Assembly (NCBI RefSeq): GCF_003129905.1 | Contig: NZ_QFFM01000026.1 | Location: 1-47,225 of the forward strand | Direction of reading: 5' to 3' | Origin: Bifidobacterium callitrichidarum | GTDB lineage: Bacteria; Actinomycetota; Actinomycetes; Actinomycetales; Bifidobacteriaceae | Length of the DNA stretch: 47,225 nt | Shown: positions 28,501 to 36,700 of the stretch, piece after piece | How positions within the stretch are numbered: position 1 is the first letter of the stretch | Layout: each line of letters begins with the position of its first letter | Program-made: the position numbers and the translations under genes | The notes under the pieces: generated by a model | What the model saw: the letters and a program-made list of their open reading frames with translations, nothing else | The model's database searches: none | What the model was told of the DNA's origin: nothing

Positions 28501-28756
28501 AGTCGCCAAGAACGACGGCAAGTACGTGCCGGTGCCCTCGATCGACGGCTACCAGCCGCCGATCATCACCGGCAACCAGACCCAGGGCTACACCATCACC
28601 AACACCAGCCTGCCGATCCTACCGGAAGCCGGCGGTGAGGGCACGACCCGCATCCTGCTGCTCGGCATGACGCTCATCGCACTGTCCGGCGCGTTCTTCG
28701 GCCGCAAGGCGCTCGCCGCCGCAGGCAAGCGCAACAAGAAGGGAGATCTCCGATGA
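22355..28756 (+). CDS. Giant Cna_B-repeat cell-wall-anchored protein (main part)
   Basis: Read from the first ATG of this frame it is 2133 residues; joined with the upstream frame the protein would be about 2400. The first half has adhesin-type Ig-like domains (for example around YTVNVNPGGSTLNKGKSLTL). From about residue 670 a SpaA-like domain and about ten Cna_B-type domains follow, with recurrent KAWNDANNQDGLRP, YTLTE.KAP.GY and FTNKY elements. These form self-made isopeptide bonds in Gram-positive surface proteins and pili. One Cna_B domain holds a ~115-residue S/T/E/Q-rich insert. The C-terminus has a sorting signal: LPEAG, a hydrophobic span and a basic tail (KRNKKGDLR). The stop overlaps the amylase start by 4 bp. 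The ATG at 22355 has no ribosome site, so it is not a natural start. Confidence 0.88.
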   Translation: MTDGQALYARYSVKINRQDVIDAVKNGKGDLVKNKVTYHSDDYTKKQTTEQSIWLNGKWSVKKNGKANTVDKTDEKGQPVLGKDGQPVQVTVVNWTITVNAGTDAEVPNATTIKDSLGSNLKAPTGDVKVVYYDDNWQPQETTLKWADLVSGTAKLPSNGTHPYRQYKITYSTEVENLPESGSGDKVTVKNDVTVTPGDGKGNALPGTGTVTIGKDAVDLDKKYTGDANADKTLEWLTTFTAKDDLPAGKKLTDTVDDDGKDHKDGYVKPDWQVLDPDASNIKIYTDLDNKTEYTGSVTKTVAADRKSFTITFNDEIKKNTKLYISYTSTVLNGTPTGTTFYNTARFVNKEATDSHKPVADNMEKSNLSNQNDGNGTPMSRNTMRWQLKVHDIPDNAQSVVITDTLSHGEKAPDNNWQYYGDHSYIPGSMVAKDSKGNTYTGVTVTDNGDHTLTFVIAKGSKAFEKAQSGELLIQYDTTFTDITGALGQQGNLLYKNEAIIHIDGKAQLPDYSDIWAKPGNLVAKKGVYDKKTAPNINYTVNVNPGGSTLNKGKSLTLTDTLGEALTLRMDSVVITDTNTKAEVTGATYAYDPSTRKITFTVPDSRAITITYKATVQLKPGQDFGDLGSNTIVLAGYENNSGTATTTQTGKVIDAQGGISSNLYSLQIYKYADGDATKPLNGAKFKVEKLTVDMDASNDAWSSTGTEVVNNGLQSGTTGYTSTAVGLNADVIYRVTETQGPDGYQYDPKNPATLYVVFPGGQPSGHEAAFYQDKTVNDTSLTVAAARDVTLQNYLWSVSNASTKKGSFKLDKKDEQGNWLAGATFTLTKNGDSSFAAQTQTTADGQSIEFKDLTPGSYTLTETTAPEGYQAVDPIAVTVTNAGAVIINGKTVSSDDGKHLTVTDRSNVTSIRARKVWNDDNNRDGKRKPARFQLQKSTDVGTTWTNVGQEKVINESTSDAQAVVEWTDLPVREGGKEVKYQVIEVNAGEGGYDTTRSDPVTGADGVSTTTFTNKYTPETVSVPVTKAWNDANNQDGLRPTEITVQLYANGVAVPDKTLTIKPDADGHWKGTFDNLPRYENGAPITYTVQEVNPTKGYTATTSGTATDADGITITNTHYPTDTKIRVSKRDLGGKEIKDAEMEIDGTDEDGNKVTEKWTSSKGKSHEVELKPGTYTLTELKAPNGYRVADPITFKVVRNADQSLSVQDVNGNAVDGNVIVMTDIYKTTDVKISKVSLTGGVGEIAGAKLTVTGTTLAGEAINPIEWTSTGKKHEITLVPGTYTLHEAEAPSGYQPARDITFTVKLNGTVKVGKDTAAGNTVTMTDELNTTNVTVSKTAVAGVAELAGAEFKLTGTTFEGDAAPFDTDAFTKLDGVTVKENGSTLTWTSSADGPKTFQLPNGTYQLTETKAPEGYDVAAKPITFTVENGKVVVDEVASSGNVVRVEDAVKSYTAVSVTKRWEDGGAQDLRKDVTVKAVLYKNGEKMTGKEYSVVLDDSNNWTYDWTGLDAKDNEGNEITYTVDEELSGDNKDEYHASIVKTPNANGYDVVMYNIHQPDARNIDLTKTWKDNDNQDGIRPEAIQVTVTGTSKHPKDGSTTETEEYSETMIVTTLKVPDNADKNTWKWTLENLPKKNSYGYEYTYSVKETPVAGYNDFDDSGVCTVDKPTGDQCNVTFTKTSADADEKTNEQFEITNTHKPETTAVTVSKVWDDAQNFNGQRPKQVTVWLLTSLWNQSNGWPEPQGDQCVGDLVGVSCAVLTAKNKATTGTSDATQSDTTDGTDTNTTDPDTTESESTPSKTEQTGSESTEQSQSGKTEQSGTDQSETTPSETDQSDQSDQTASEQSESSDQPADGDATATDQTDTETPAGESNETDSKSDATKAATADTWTYTFNNLPKYRNGKLLRYSVTEEAVDDYTATFEDTTKYPTTSAPSEGGNTDTSATQTTTGEPEAYSFTLSNRNAPNKTNLNVRKAWNDNDDNTRPRSIWVQLYEKNVSTTSAVFANVTTAPKITNTDTSNLTAVGEPVELNESNNWAYTFTISKHKQYEVREVAKNDGKYVPVPSIDGYQPPIITGNQTQGYTITNTSLPILPEAGGEGTTRILLLGMTLIALSGAFFGRKALAAAGKRNKKGDLR

Positions 28757-31700
28757 CTCGGAATACCGCGATGCGCGGCCTGACCGCCTCCCGGTCCGCT
28801 GAGAAGCCGGCCCACCTGACCAGGCGGGCCAAGGCGACGATGGCCCGATCCTTCCGCAGGGGAGTATCGAAGCTGTTCGCCATGATGCTGGGCGCGGCCA
28901 TGACGCTCGGCGGCGCGGCCGCGACGACCGCCGCCGTCGCCGATGAGATGAACGCCAACGTCACGCAGCAGCAGGCCGCGGACAAGACCAGCAAGACCAT
29001 CGACCCGACCAAGGCCCAGTCCGACGTGACGATGATCGCATTCCAGCAGTCGTGGAACACCATCGCCAAGGAATGCAAGGCCACGTACGGGCCGGAAGGC
29101 GTCGGCTACGTGCAGATCTCCCCGCCCGAGGAGTCCGTGCAGGGCACCCAGTGGTGGACGGTCTACCAGCCGATCAGCTATTCGCTCAACTCGCGCTTCG
29201 GCACCGAATCCGAGCTGGAGAGCATGATCAAGACCTGCAACAGCGTAGGCGTGCAGATCATCGCCGACGTGGTGCTCAACCATACTTCCGGCCACGACGT
29301 CTCGTGGGTGGATGACCAGTACGGCGTGGCCGGCACCGCCTACAACGGCACGTACGGCCGTTATCCGGGCATCGGCATCTACCAGTACGAGGAAAGCGGC
29401 AACAATCACCAGTACGGCCTGGCCACGGGCGACTTCCACTCCTGCCGCACCAACATCGCTGACTACACCAACGCCGACGAAGTGCAGGACTGCCGTCTGT
29501 CGACCATGTGGGACATCAACACCGGCTCCAGCCGCGTGCAGACCATCCAGGCCGAATATCTCGCCAAGCTGTGGAACCTCGGCGTGCGCGGCTTCCGCAT
29601 CGACTCCGCAAAGCACATCGACACGCTCGATCTGAAGGCCATCAAGGCGAAGCTCGCCCAGAAGATCGGCGTGAAGGCCGCCGACATCCCGTTCCAGCAG
29701 GAGGTCATCTACCACCAGGGCGAATCCCCGCTGCTCGCGCCGAAGAACTACACGGCCAACGGCGACGTCACCGAATTCTCCTACTCGTACCAGCTACGGC
29801 AGTACTTCAACGGCGACGTCTCCAACCTGAAGAACATCAGCAACGGACTGCTGCCGAGCAACAAGGCCACCGTGTTCGTGACCAACTGGGATACCGCACG
29901 CGGTTCCGAGACGCTCACCGTCGACTCCGGCTCACGCTACGAGCTTGCGAACGCTTTCATGCTTGCCTACGACTACGGCAAGCCGAAGCTCATCTCCGAC
30001 TACTACTTCACCGACGCCAACTCCGACGCCGGCCCGAACGGCACCACGGACACGCATGTGACCGATGTCGACTTCGACGAGGCGTGCAAGACGAGCGGCA
30101 CCCGCGAACAGGGCCAGTGGCTGTGCGAGCAGCGCTGGGCGTCCGTGCGTGGCATGATCGGCTTCCACAACGCCGTGACCGGCACCACGGTCGGTCGCTG
30201 GCAGGACAACGGCACCGGCAACATCGGCTTCGCCCGTCAGGACGCCAACGGCAACGACCAGGGCTTCATCGCCATCAACAACACGTTGCAGGAGCATGAG
30301 GAAACGTACGAGACGAACCTGCCCGACGGCGAGTACTGCGACGTGTACACGTCCGGCAAGACCTGCAACAAGGTGACCGTGAAGGACGGCAAGCTGAGCG
30401 TGACGATCGCCAAGCGCTCCGCCGTCGCGATCTACGCGGCAGCCGACAAGCCGGCCGATTGGGCCGGCTACGAGACCGCGGACACCGGTTACGACGACCA
30501 GGTCAACACCGACCGCATCGGCGACGATTCGGCCACGATCTACTACAAGCCCAGCTCCGACTGGGGCGACGACGTGTACATCCAGTACGCGATCGGCGAC
30601 ACCCTGCTCAACGGCACGCCCGTGAAGATGGAGAAGGTCTCCGGCAGCGACGCGGTCTGCGAAGCGGCGGACGGCTGGTACAAGACCACCATCAAGGACG
30701 CCACGGCGAAGCGGCTCAAGTACCGGTTCACCAACGACCCGGCCGGTGCCGACGGCGCGCTGTGGGACTACCGCGACGGCTATTCGAACGCCGGCGGCTC
30801 CAAGCCGTACGAGAACGCGGTCGGCACGGCCATCACCGCGGTCGAGCACCACGACGAGACGATCGGCGTGCCGTTCGTGTGCGTCGCCTCGGCCAAGACC
30901 ACGTTCACCGTGCACTTCAAGGCCACCAGTGACGCGCAGAAGCAGGCGACCGGCGTGGTCGTCTGGGGCACTGATGTGAGCGGCAACCCGCTGGGCAAGA
31001 CGTACCATGCGTTCGACAAGACCTCCGATTCGTGGGGCAAGCGCATGAGCACGACGCTAGGCGGCGACTTCACCACGGTGAACTACCGCATCGTCTCCGC
31101 TGAGGACGGGTCGGTGGACGCTGATGCGGTCGCCGGCACGGAGAGTTCGTACACGGCTTCCGTGATCGACAAGAAGGAAGGCAGCGTGGTCGCCAAGGTG
31201 CGCGGCTCCATCGAAGCATGGGCGGACGGCTCCGACGGCAAGTCGTACGACTCGTCCGAGGAATCGCGCAACCCGGCCTCCGTGCCCACGCCGAACGACG
31301 TGAAGAACCCGAAGCAGCTCAACGTGATCGTGCACTACATGCGCGCCGACGGCAACTACCAGGAGTACGACCTCGACACGGACGCCTGGAAGGGCTGGGA
31401 TCTGTGGATGTGGTCGGGTGAGCAGTCCGGCTCCCCGGTCTCGTTCACCGAGCATGACGACTACGGCATGATCGCGCGCTACACGCTCAACCAGCCGACC
31501 AAGGGCAACCGCACTCCTGAATTCGTCCTGCGCCAGGGCGGTGATTCGTGGATGAGCAAGGACCCGGACGGCAACGACCGTCTGATTCCCGAGTCCGCGA
31601 TTCAGGTGGCGGCCGGCCAGAACGAGACCGGTACTGCCGAGATCTGGCTGGTGAGTGGCGATCCGACGATCTACACGTATCGTCCGTCGGTGCTCGGCGT

Positions 31701-33141
31701 GACGTTCGAGACCGGTTTCGATTGGAACGTCAGCCCGCAGGCCGTGGTCTACGGCGGCACGGTCCGCCCGATCGCCGACAACCAGGTGCCGAAGCGCGAG
31801 GGGTACATCCTCACCGGTTGGACCACCGATGCGGACGGCAAGAAGCCGTTCACGATTGGCGAGGGCGGCACTCGGGTGACTGAACGCCTCAAGCTGTACG
31901 CCCAGTACGAGAAGGCGAACGTGGTCAAGTTCGATACCGGCATCGACTGGAACGTCTCGTCGCAGACGGTGAGGACCAGCGGAACCGTGGCTCCGATCGC
32001 TGCCAACCAGGTGCCTCGCCGCGACGGCTACGACCTGCTCGGCTGGAGCACCGAGGAGGGGGCGACCGAACCGAACTTCACGATCGGTGACGGCGGCACT
32101 CCGGTGAACGGCGACATCACGCTGCACGCGGTGTGGAAGATCAAGCAGTACACGGTGACGTTCGAGACCGGTGAGGGTGGTTCGGATATCGCGCAGCAGA
32201 CCGTCAACCATGGCGATGCGGTCACGCGGCCGGCCGACCCGACGATGGCGGGCAAGACGTTCGTCGGCTGGACGACGGACGTGGACGGCAAGACGCCGTA
32301 CGTGTTCGGCTCGGCGGTGATCGGCGACCTGACGCTGTACGCCAAGTGGGATGACGAGCCGTCCGCGAAGTACTACCTGGTGACGTTCCACCGCAACGAC
32401 GGCACGACCGGCTCCGGCGAGGCCACGGCGATGTACGTCAAGTCCGGCGAGAAACTGACCGCGCCTACGCTGACCCGTGACGGATACCGCCTGACCGGCT
32501 GGTACACGGCTGCGGACGGTAGCGGCACGGCGTACGACTTCGCGACGGGCGTGACCAGTGATCTGACGCTGTACGCGCATTGGGTGCGGGCTTGGAAGGT
32601 GACGTTCGACCTCAACTACGAGGGCGCTCCGGCTGCCGGTGACGCCGGTTCGGTGCCCACGCAGATGGTGGACGACGGCGAGAACGCCTACGTTGCGGAA
32701 CCTTCGCCCAAGCCGACCCGCGATGGGTACACGTTCGAGGGATGGTATGCGGATACCGAGCTGAGCACGAAGTTCGTGTTCAAGGGCGAGGACGGCAAGG
32801 ATCCTTCACTGGTGACGACCGACATCACCCTCTACGCCAAGTGGGTGAAGGAAGGCAGGAAGTGGACGATCAAGTTCAATGCTAACGGTGGCGAACTGGG
32901 GGCGGGTATGCCCAGCACGCAGGAGGTGCCGGACGGTGAGTACCTGACCAAGCCGAAGAAGAACCCGACCCGCGATGGCTACACCTTCCAAGGCTGGACC
33001 ACCGTGAAGAACGACGCCTTCGCCTCGAACAAGAACGGCACGTTCTCGGGCGGCAGCGCCTTCGGCTTCGACACCGACGGCAAGAGCCTCATCCCGATCG
33101 ACCGCAACGGCACCCTCTACGCCCTCTGGGCCAAGAGCTGA
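28753..33141 (+). CDS. Secreted multimodular GH13 alpha-amylase with InlB-type repeats
   Basis: The 1462-residue protein has a signal peptide after a long basic n-region (FRRGVSKLFAMMLGAAMTLGG; about residues 30-65). A GH13 catalytic domain (about 80-560) follows with motifs DVVLNH, GFRIDSAKH (nucleophile D284), FQQEV (acid/base E317) and FVTNWD (D380), the form seen in actinobacterial amylases of subfamily 32. Next come probable starch-binding modules: about 590-700 (CBM25/26-like, W- and Y-rich), about 710-830, and a CBM41/pullulanase-like module near 855-960 (GWDLWMWSGEQSG). Six Listeria-Bacteroides (InlB B) repeats end the protein, each closing with LYAxW. There is no LPxTG or membrane anchor. 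The ATG overlaps the preceding stop as ATGA, with a ggag ribosome site, so synthesis is coupled to the surface protein. It degrades starch outside the cell. Confidence 0.93.
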   Translation: MTRNTAMRGLTASRSAEKPAHLTRRAKATMARSFRRGVSKLFAMMLGAAMTLGGAAATTAAVADEMNANVTQQQAADKTSKTIDPTKAQSDVTMIAFQQSWNTIAKECKATYGPEGVGYVQISPPEESVQGTQWWTVYQPISYSLNSRFGTESELESMIKTCNSVGVQIIADVVLNHTSGHDVSWVDDQYGVAGTAYNGTYGRYPGIGIYQYEESGNNHQYGLATGDFHSCRTNIADYTNADEVQDCRLSTMWDINTGSSRVQTIQAEYLAKLWNLGVRGFRIDSAKHIDTLDLKAIKAKLAQKIGVKAADIPFQQEVIYHQGESPLLAPKNYTANGDVTEFSYSYQLRQYFNGDVSNLKNISNGLLPSNKATVFVTNWDTARGSETLTVDSGSRYELANAFMLAYDYGKPKLISDYYFTDANSDAGPNGTTDTHVTDVDFDEACKTSGTREQGQWLCEQRWASVRGMIGFHNAVTGTTVGRWQDNGTGNIGFARQDANGNDQGFIAINNTLQEHEETYETNLPDGEYCDVYTSGKTCNKVTVKDGKLSVTIAKRSAVAIYAAADKPADWAGYETADTGYDDQVNTDRIGDDSATIYYKPSSDWGDDVYIQYAIGDTLLNGTPVKMEKVSGSDAVCEAADGWYKTTIKDATAKRLKYRFTNDPAGADGALWDYRDGYSNAGGSKPYENAVGTAITAVEHHDETIGVPFVCVASAKTTFTVHFKATSDAQKQATGVVVWGTDVSGNPLGKTYHAFDKTSDSWGKRMSTTLGGDFTTVNYRIVSAEDGSVDADAVAGTESSYTASVIDKKEGSVVAKVRGSIEAWADGSDGKSYDSSEESRNPASVPTPNDVKNPKQLNVIVHYMRADGNYQEYDLDTDAWKGWDLWMWSGEQSGSPVSFTEHDDYGMIARYTLNQPTKGNRTPEFVLRQGGDSWMSKDPDGNDRLIPESAIQVAAGQNETGTAEIWLVSGDPTIYTYRPSVLGVTFETGFDWNVSPQAVVYGGTVRPIADNQVPKREGYILTGWTTDADGKKPFTIGEGGTRVTERLKLYAQYEKANVVKFDTGIDWNVSSQTVRTSGTVAPIAANQVPRRDGYDLLGWSTEEGATEPNFTIGDGGTPVNGDITLHAVWKIKQYTVTFETGEGGSDIAQQTVNHGDAVTRPADPTMAGKTFVGWTTDVDGKTPYVFGSAVIGDLTLYAKWDDEPSAKYYLVTFHRNDGTTGSGEATAMYVKSGEKLTAPTLTRDGYRLTGWYTAADGSGTAYDFATGVTSDLTLYAHWVRAWKVTFDLNYEGAPAAGDAGSVPTQMVDDGENAYVAEPSPKPTRDGYTFEGWYADTELSTKFVFKGEDGKDPSLVTTDITLYAKWVKEGRKWTIKFNANGGELGAGMPSTQEVPDGEYLTKPKKNPTRDGYTFQGWTTVKNDAFASNKNGTFSGGSAFGFDTDGKSLIPIDRNGTLYALWAKS

Positions 33142-33161
33142 TAACTGAATAACAAACACAG

Positions 33162-33207
33162 CAGGCCGGTACCGTGAAACCCTCAAGCCCATCACGGTAC
33201 CGGCCTG
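33162..33207 (+). terminator. Strong hairpin after the amylase gene
   Basis: Arms caggccggtaccgtga (33162-33177) and tcacggtaccggcctg (33192-33207) pair perfectly over 16 bp. It lies 20 bp after the stop. No T run follows, so Rho-independent ending is likely but weakly supported. Confidence 0.65.
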
Positions 33208-33248
33208 TCCGCTATTCGCCGTTACACCAGGATTGACACCCGTATTCT

Positions 33249-33441
33249 CGGCTCCCCTTGTCAGGACATCGCCATGAAGCAACCTCCCTCGGCTCCCCTT
33301 GTCAGGACATCGCCGTGAGGCAAACAGCAGAGCTGTTTGTAGGCGATGTGCGAGACGGCAGTCGAGCCAGCGGACTGCGAACGAAGTTCGTCCTTAATTG
33401 CAGGACGAGCTGGCGGTGAAGCCGACTGAGGGGTAGTCCAA
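33249..33441 (+). repeat. Interspersed repeat, copy F, with tandem duplication
   Basis: The unit 33290-33441 starts with ggctccccttgtcaggacat and ends with the gccgactgaggggtagtc tail of copy B. Its middle matches copy C (8982-9106) in opposite orientation. Its first 25 bp (33290-33314) are duplicated exactly at 33249-33273. The gap 33142-33715 holds no supported gene. Confidence 0.85.
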
Positions 33442-33519
33442 CTTAACAGAGCCGTCCCCTTGATAACATTATCGGGCCACGAACATGCGATTGCAGATTA
33501 CTAGCCAAGCTTAAAATCA

Positions 33520-33549
33520 GCAATCGTTTGCAATTGCATTCAACTTTCA
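33520..33549 (+). promoter_or_regulatory. Operator O3 in the conserved 30-bp element
   Basis: GCAATCGTTTGC (33520-33531) equals O2, and the 30-bp context matches O1 at 26 positions. It lies about 100 bp upstream of the predicted promoter of the second surface protein. A further near-copy, GCAAACGTTCGC (33757-33768), lies inside the signal peptide coding region. Confidence 0.7.
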
Positions 33550-33553
33550 GAAA

Positions 33554-33583
33554 AATGATGACTTGCATCATTCCGTCATCATT
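33554..33583. promoter_or_regulatory. 9-bp inverted repeat between O3 and promoter
   Basis: aatgatgac (33554-33562) and gtcatcatt (33575-33583) are exact reverse complements with a 12-bp spacer. It lies upstream of the core promoter and could be a second regulator site. No matching site is seen upstream of the first operon. Confidence 0.4.
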
Positions 33584-33623
33584 GGTCTGACCTCTTTGAT
33601 GCCGCTAAAACACGCCGAAACCG

Positions 33624-33654
33624 TTATAAAACCTAGTATTCCTCCATGTATAAT
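33624..33654 (+). promoter_or_regulatory. Promoter of the second surface protein
   Basis: A consensus -10 TATAAT lies at 33649-33654. A -35 is weak (ttataa at 33624 or taaaac at 33627). Transcription from about 33661 gives a leader of ~55 nt to the ATG at 33716. Confidence 0.5.
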
Positions 33655-33715
33655 GCGCCCTAAGAAAGGCAAGGCGGCATCGGTCGACGACGAAGATGCC
33701 GTACCGGGAGGAATC

Positions 33716-36700
33716 ATGGCTCACCAAAACCATCGCGTCTCGCCACGCACCATACTGCAAACGTTCGCATCAATTGTGGTATCAATAGCCGTGTTGCTGT
33801 CGATCTCCCTGATCAACGGCACCGCCGCTTGGGCCGCCGGCGCCACCTCCGCCGTGACCAGCCTGACGGCACGATGGATCAAAACATCCGGCAACGGCAC
33901 CATCGACCCGGACACCGGGCAAATTACGTTCACGCCAACCGACTATTACGACACCCTTTCGGCCACCGCCCAGTTCGACCTCACCTCCTCCGGCCAGTCC
34001 AGCGCCGGCGGCGGCGAGACCATCCCCGCGGGCGACCTCCAGTGGCGCATCCCCGCCCACCTGTTCACCGGGCGCGACGGCAAGCCCACCGGCGGCGCAC
34101 AGCTGCCCGTCCCAGAAGCACCCGACTACAACACCGGCACCGGCCTGCAATACACTTACGACGAATCCACCGACGAATACGTCGTTACGAACGCCATCGA
34201 TATCCCCGCGGCCAACACCTTCAGCATCCAAGTCACCTATACGGCCAGAGCCGGCGACGTGCCCGACAAAGACACTACGCCAGACAAGGACTACGCCGGC
34301 AAAGGCACCGGCTCTATCACTTCCAGCGCGACCATCAAAGGTAGCGACGAGACCAAAACCACCCCGCCGATCACTGAGACCACTGACACCAGTATCGCTA
34401 TTTCCAGTATTTATAAGTTTTACGACAGTGTGGGAGAGACCGGGGATTTCCTGCCCAGCGACTGGATTGACAGCGGCGCATACGTCGACGACTACCGCTA
34501 CGTCAAATGGAAGGTCACGCTTTACGCTACCGGCGCCCAGCCAGGCACCGCCGAAATCACCGACACTATCACCGACAATCTGGGCGGCAACGTGCTCGGC
34601 CTGCTGGACTCCACCGGGAAACCCGTAAGCGACGCATGGGACGAAGGCCCCTATACCGTCGACATCACGCCCGGCCGTACCTACACCTACTACGTGGTCA
34701 CTTACTATGACGGCGAAAGCTTGCCCAGTGATGAAAGCTACACGTTCGAGAACAGTGTCACCGGCACGGTCACTGGCACGGACGACGGCATCACCACCGA
34801 GAAAAGCGACACTGCCGACCAGGAGATTAAGAACGAGTCCTTCTCGTACGACGGCGACCTCTACCGCCTCGACAAATCCTGCGGAAACAACTTCTTGGGA
34901 CAAGAGGACTTTGACGACCCCACCACTGAATGCACCGTCAGAGGCGGCTTGACCGCTCTGAGTAGTGGCAGGGCCACAACCACCGCCATGTTCAAAAACC
35001 ATTATGCGGCCAAGACCTACGGTCTGACCACTGCGATGGGCAGCGCGAATGGCGGCAACCAGACCATAGGCTTCCCCGACGACCAATCCGCATACGAACA
35101 GAAAACCGTACGCCACGAGTTCATTGACGACAACTTCGTTTTCGGTGAGGAATATCCTCGGCAGATGGAGCAAGGGGGTGCCAGACCGCATCAGGACGGC
35201 AACACGAGCATCCCCACTCAAGGCTACGCCAAGCTACAGCCTGACGATTTCTATATCTCCTCAATTACCATTCCCAATAGTTGTGTGTCGTCGAGCGATT
35301 CCTGTGATACGTCGAAAGAATACCAATTCCTCACATCATCGAGCGGCTGGGCCGTGTACGACTGGAGGCAAAATGATTCAGGTGACTGGGGTTTGACCGT
35401 ACGTGACCTACGGTCCGAATATCTGAACAAAAACTCCGACAAACTGCGACTGTACGGACTCAAAGCCACATGGAACTATGACACCAATCAATGGGACACC
35501 GCTTGGGAGCCCATTGGTACCGACTATCCCGACGGTGGAGTCAGTGAAATGAACTTGGCTTTTAGCAAAATCTGGCAGTTCAGCCCCTACGATCATTATG
35601 TCGGCGTCAAAGCCGTGTATGAATCCAAGACCGCGGCGGCCGTGGAGCTGAATCTTGGCGTGAACATCACACTCACGACCAGCGACCACATCAAGACCCT
35701 GCTCAAGAAACTCAGCGACGACAACACCTCGTCCACCGACGAGGTACGTGACGACTATGTGACGCTCACTGACTACAACACGTTGGTGGTGCGCACGCAG
35801 GATCAAGTGGAACAGGGCAAGAAAGGCATCGCCGGATTCGATTTTCGACAAATAAGAGACAGTAATCACGGTGCCTGCGTCCAGCCTATTGCCAGCGACG
35901 ACGATGCATTGAATTTCGCGGGCTACGGTACACAAAGTCACGAACTCTATAACGTAGAGCCGTTCAACAGCGACGAGCAATACTATGACTACAGCAGCGG
36001 TAAGCGTTCAGGGGCACCTTGGGCGGGCTCGGCCTCTAACGTGCCCATCTGCCATGCCAGAGCTAAACAAAAGCTGACGCCATTCGCTATGGAATCTATC
36101 AAAAGCAAGACCATCGATGGTAACTGGACGAGCGACACTGTCAACGGCCGTGTCAAGATTCCCTACAAAGTTACTATGGGTGAAACCGGTGACTACAGCG
36201 AGGAGTATATCGACAAGAACTGGGCTACTCCGCAGCAGCGCGGCACGTTCTACGATCTGCTGCCCGTCGGCGTGACGCCCGACGTGGACAGCGTGAAGGT
36301 CACCGCCGTGGACGACGCGACCGCCATGACCATCCTCACCGCGAAGGCCTACCCCAACTATCGCGGATCCGGACGTACCCTGCTGGAAGTGGAAGCCGAA
36401 GCGCCGGACGGCTACACCAACCTGCGGTACACCAACGGAGACAACGGCAAATCCACCATGACGCTGCGCTTCGACTCCTACATCAGCTGGCAGGACGCCA
36501 ACGACCTCGGCTACAACGACAACGCCAAGGACCTGCACAACGTGGTGGCCTACGAAACTTACAACGGCGGCATCGCCGACGGCGACGACAACGACGACCT
36601 GACCGGGTTGTCGGACGCCACGCTCGGCGACAACTGGAGCGACGACGAACGCGCCGCCATGCGCGAGCTCGACACCATGAACACAAGCTTCACGTTCCTC

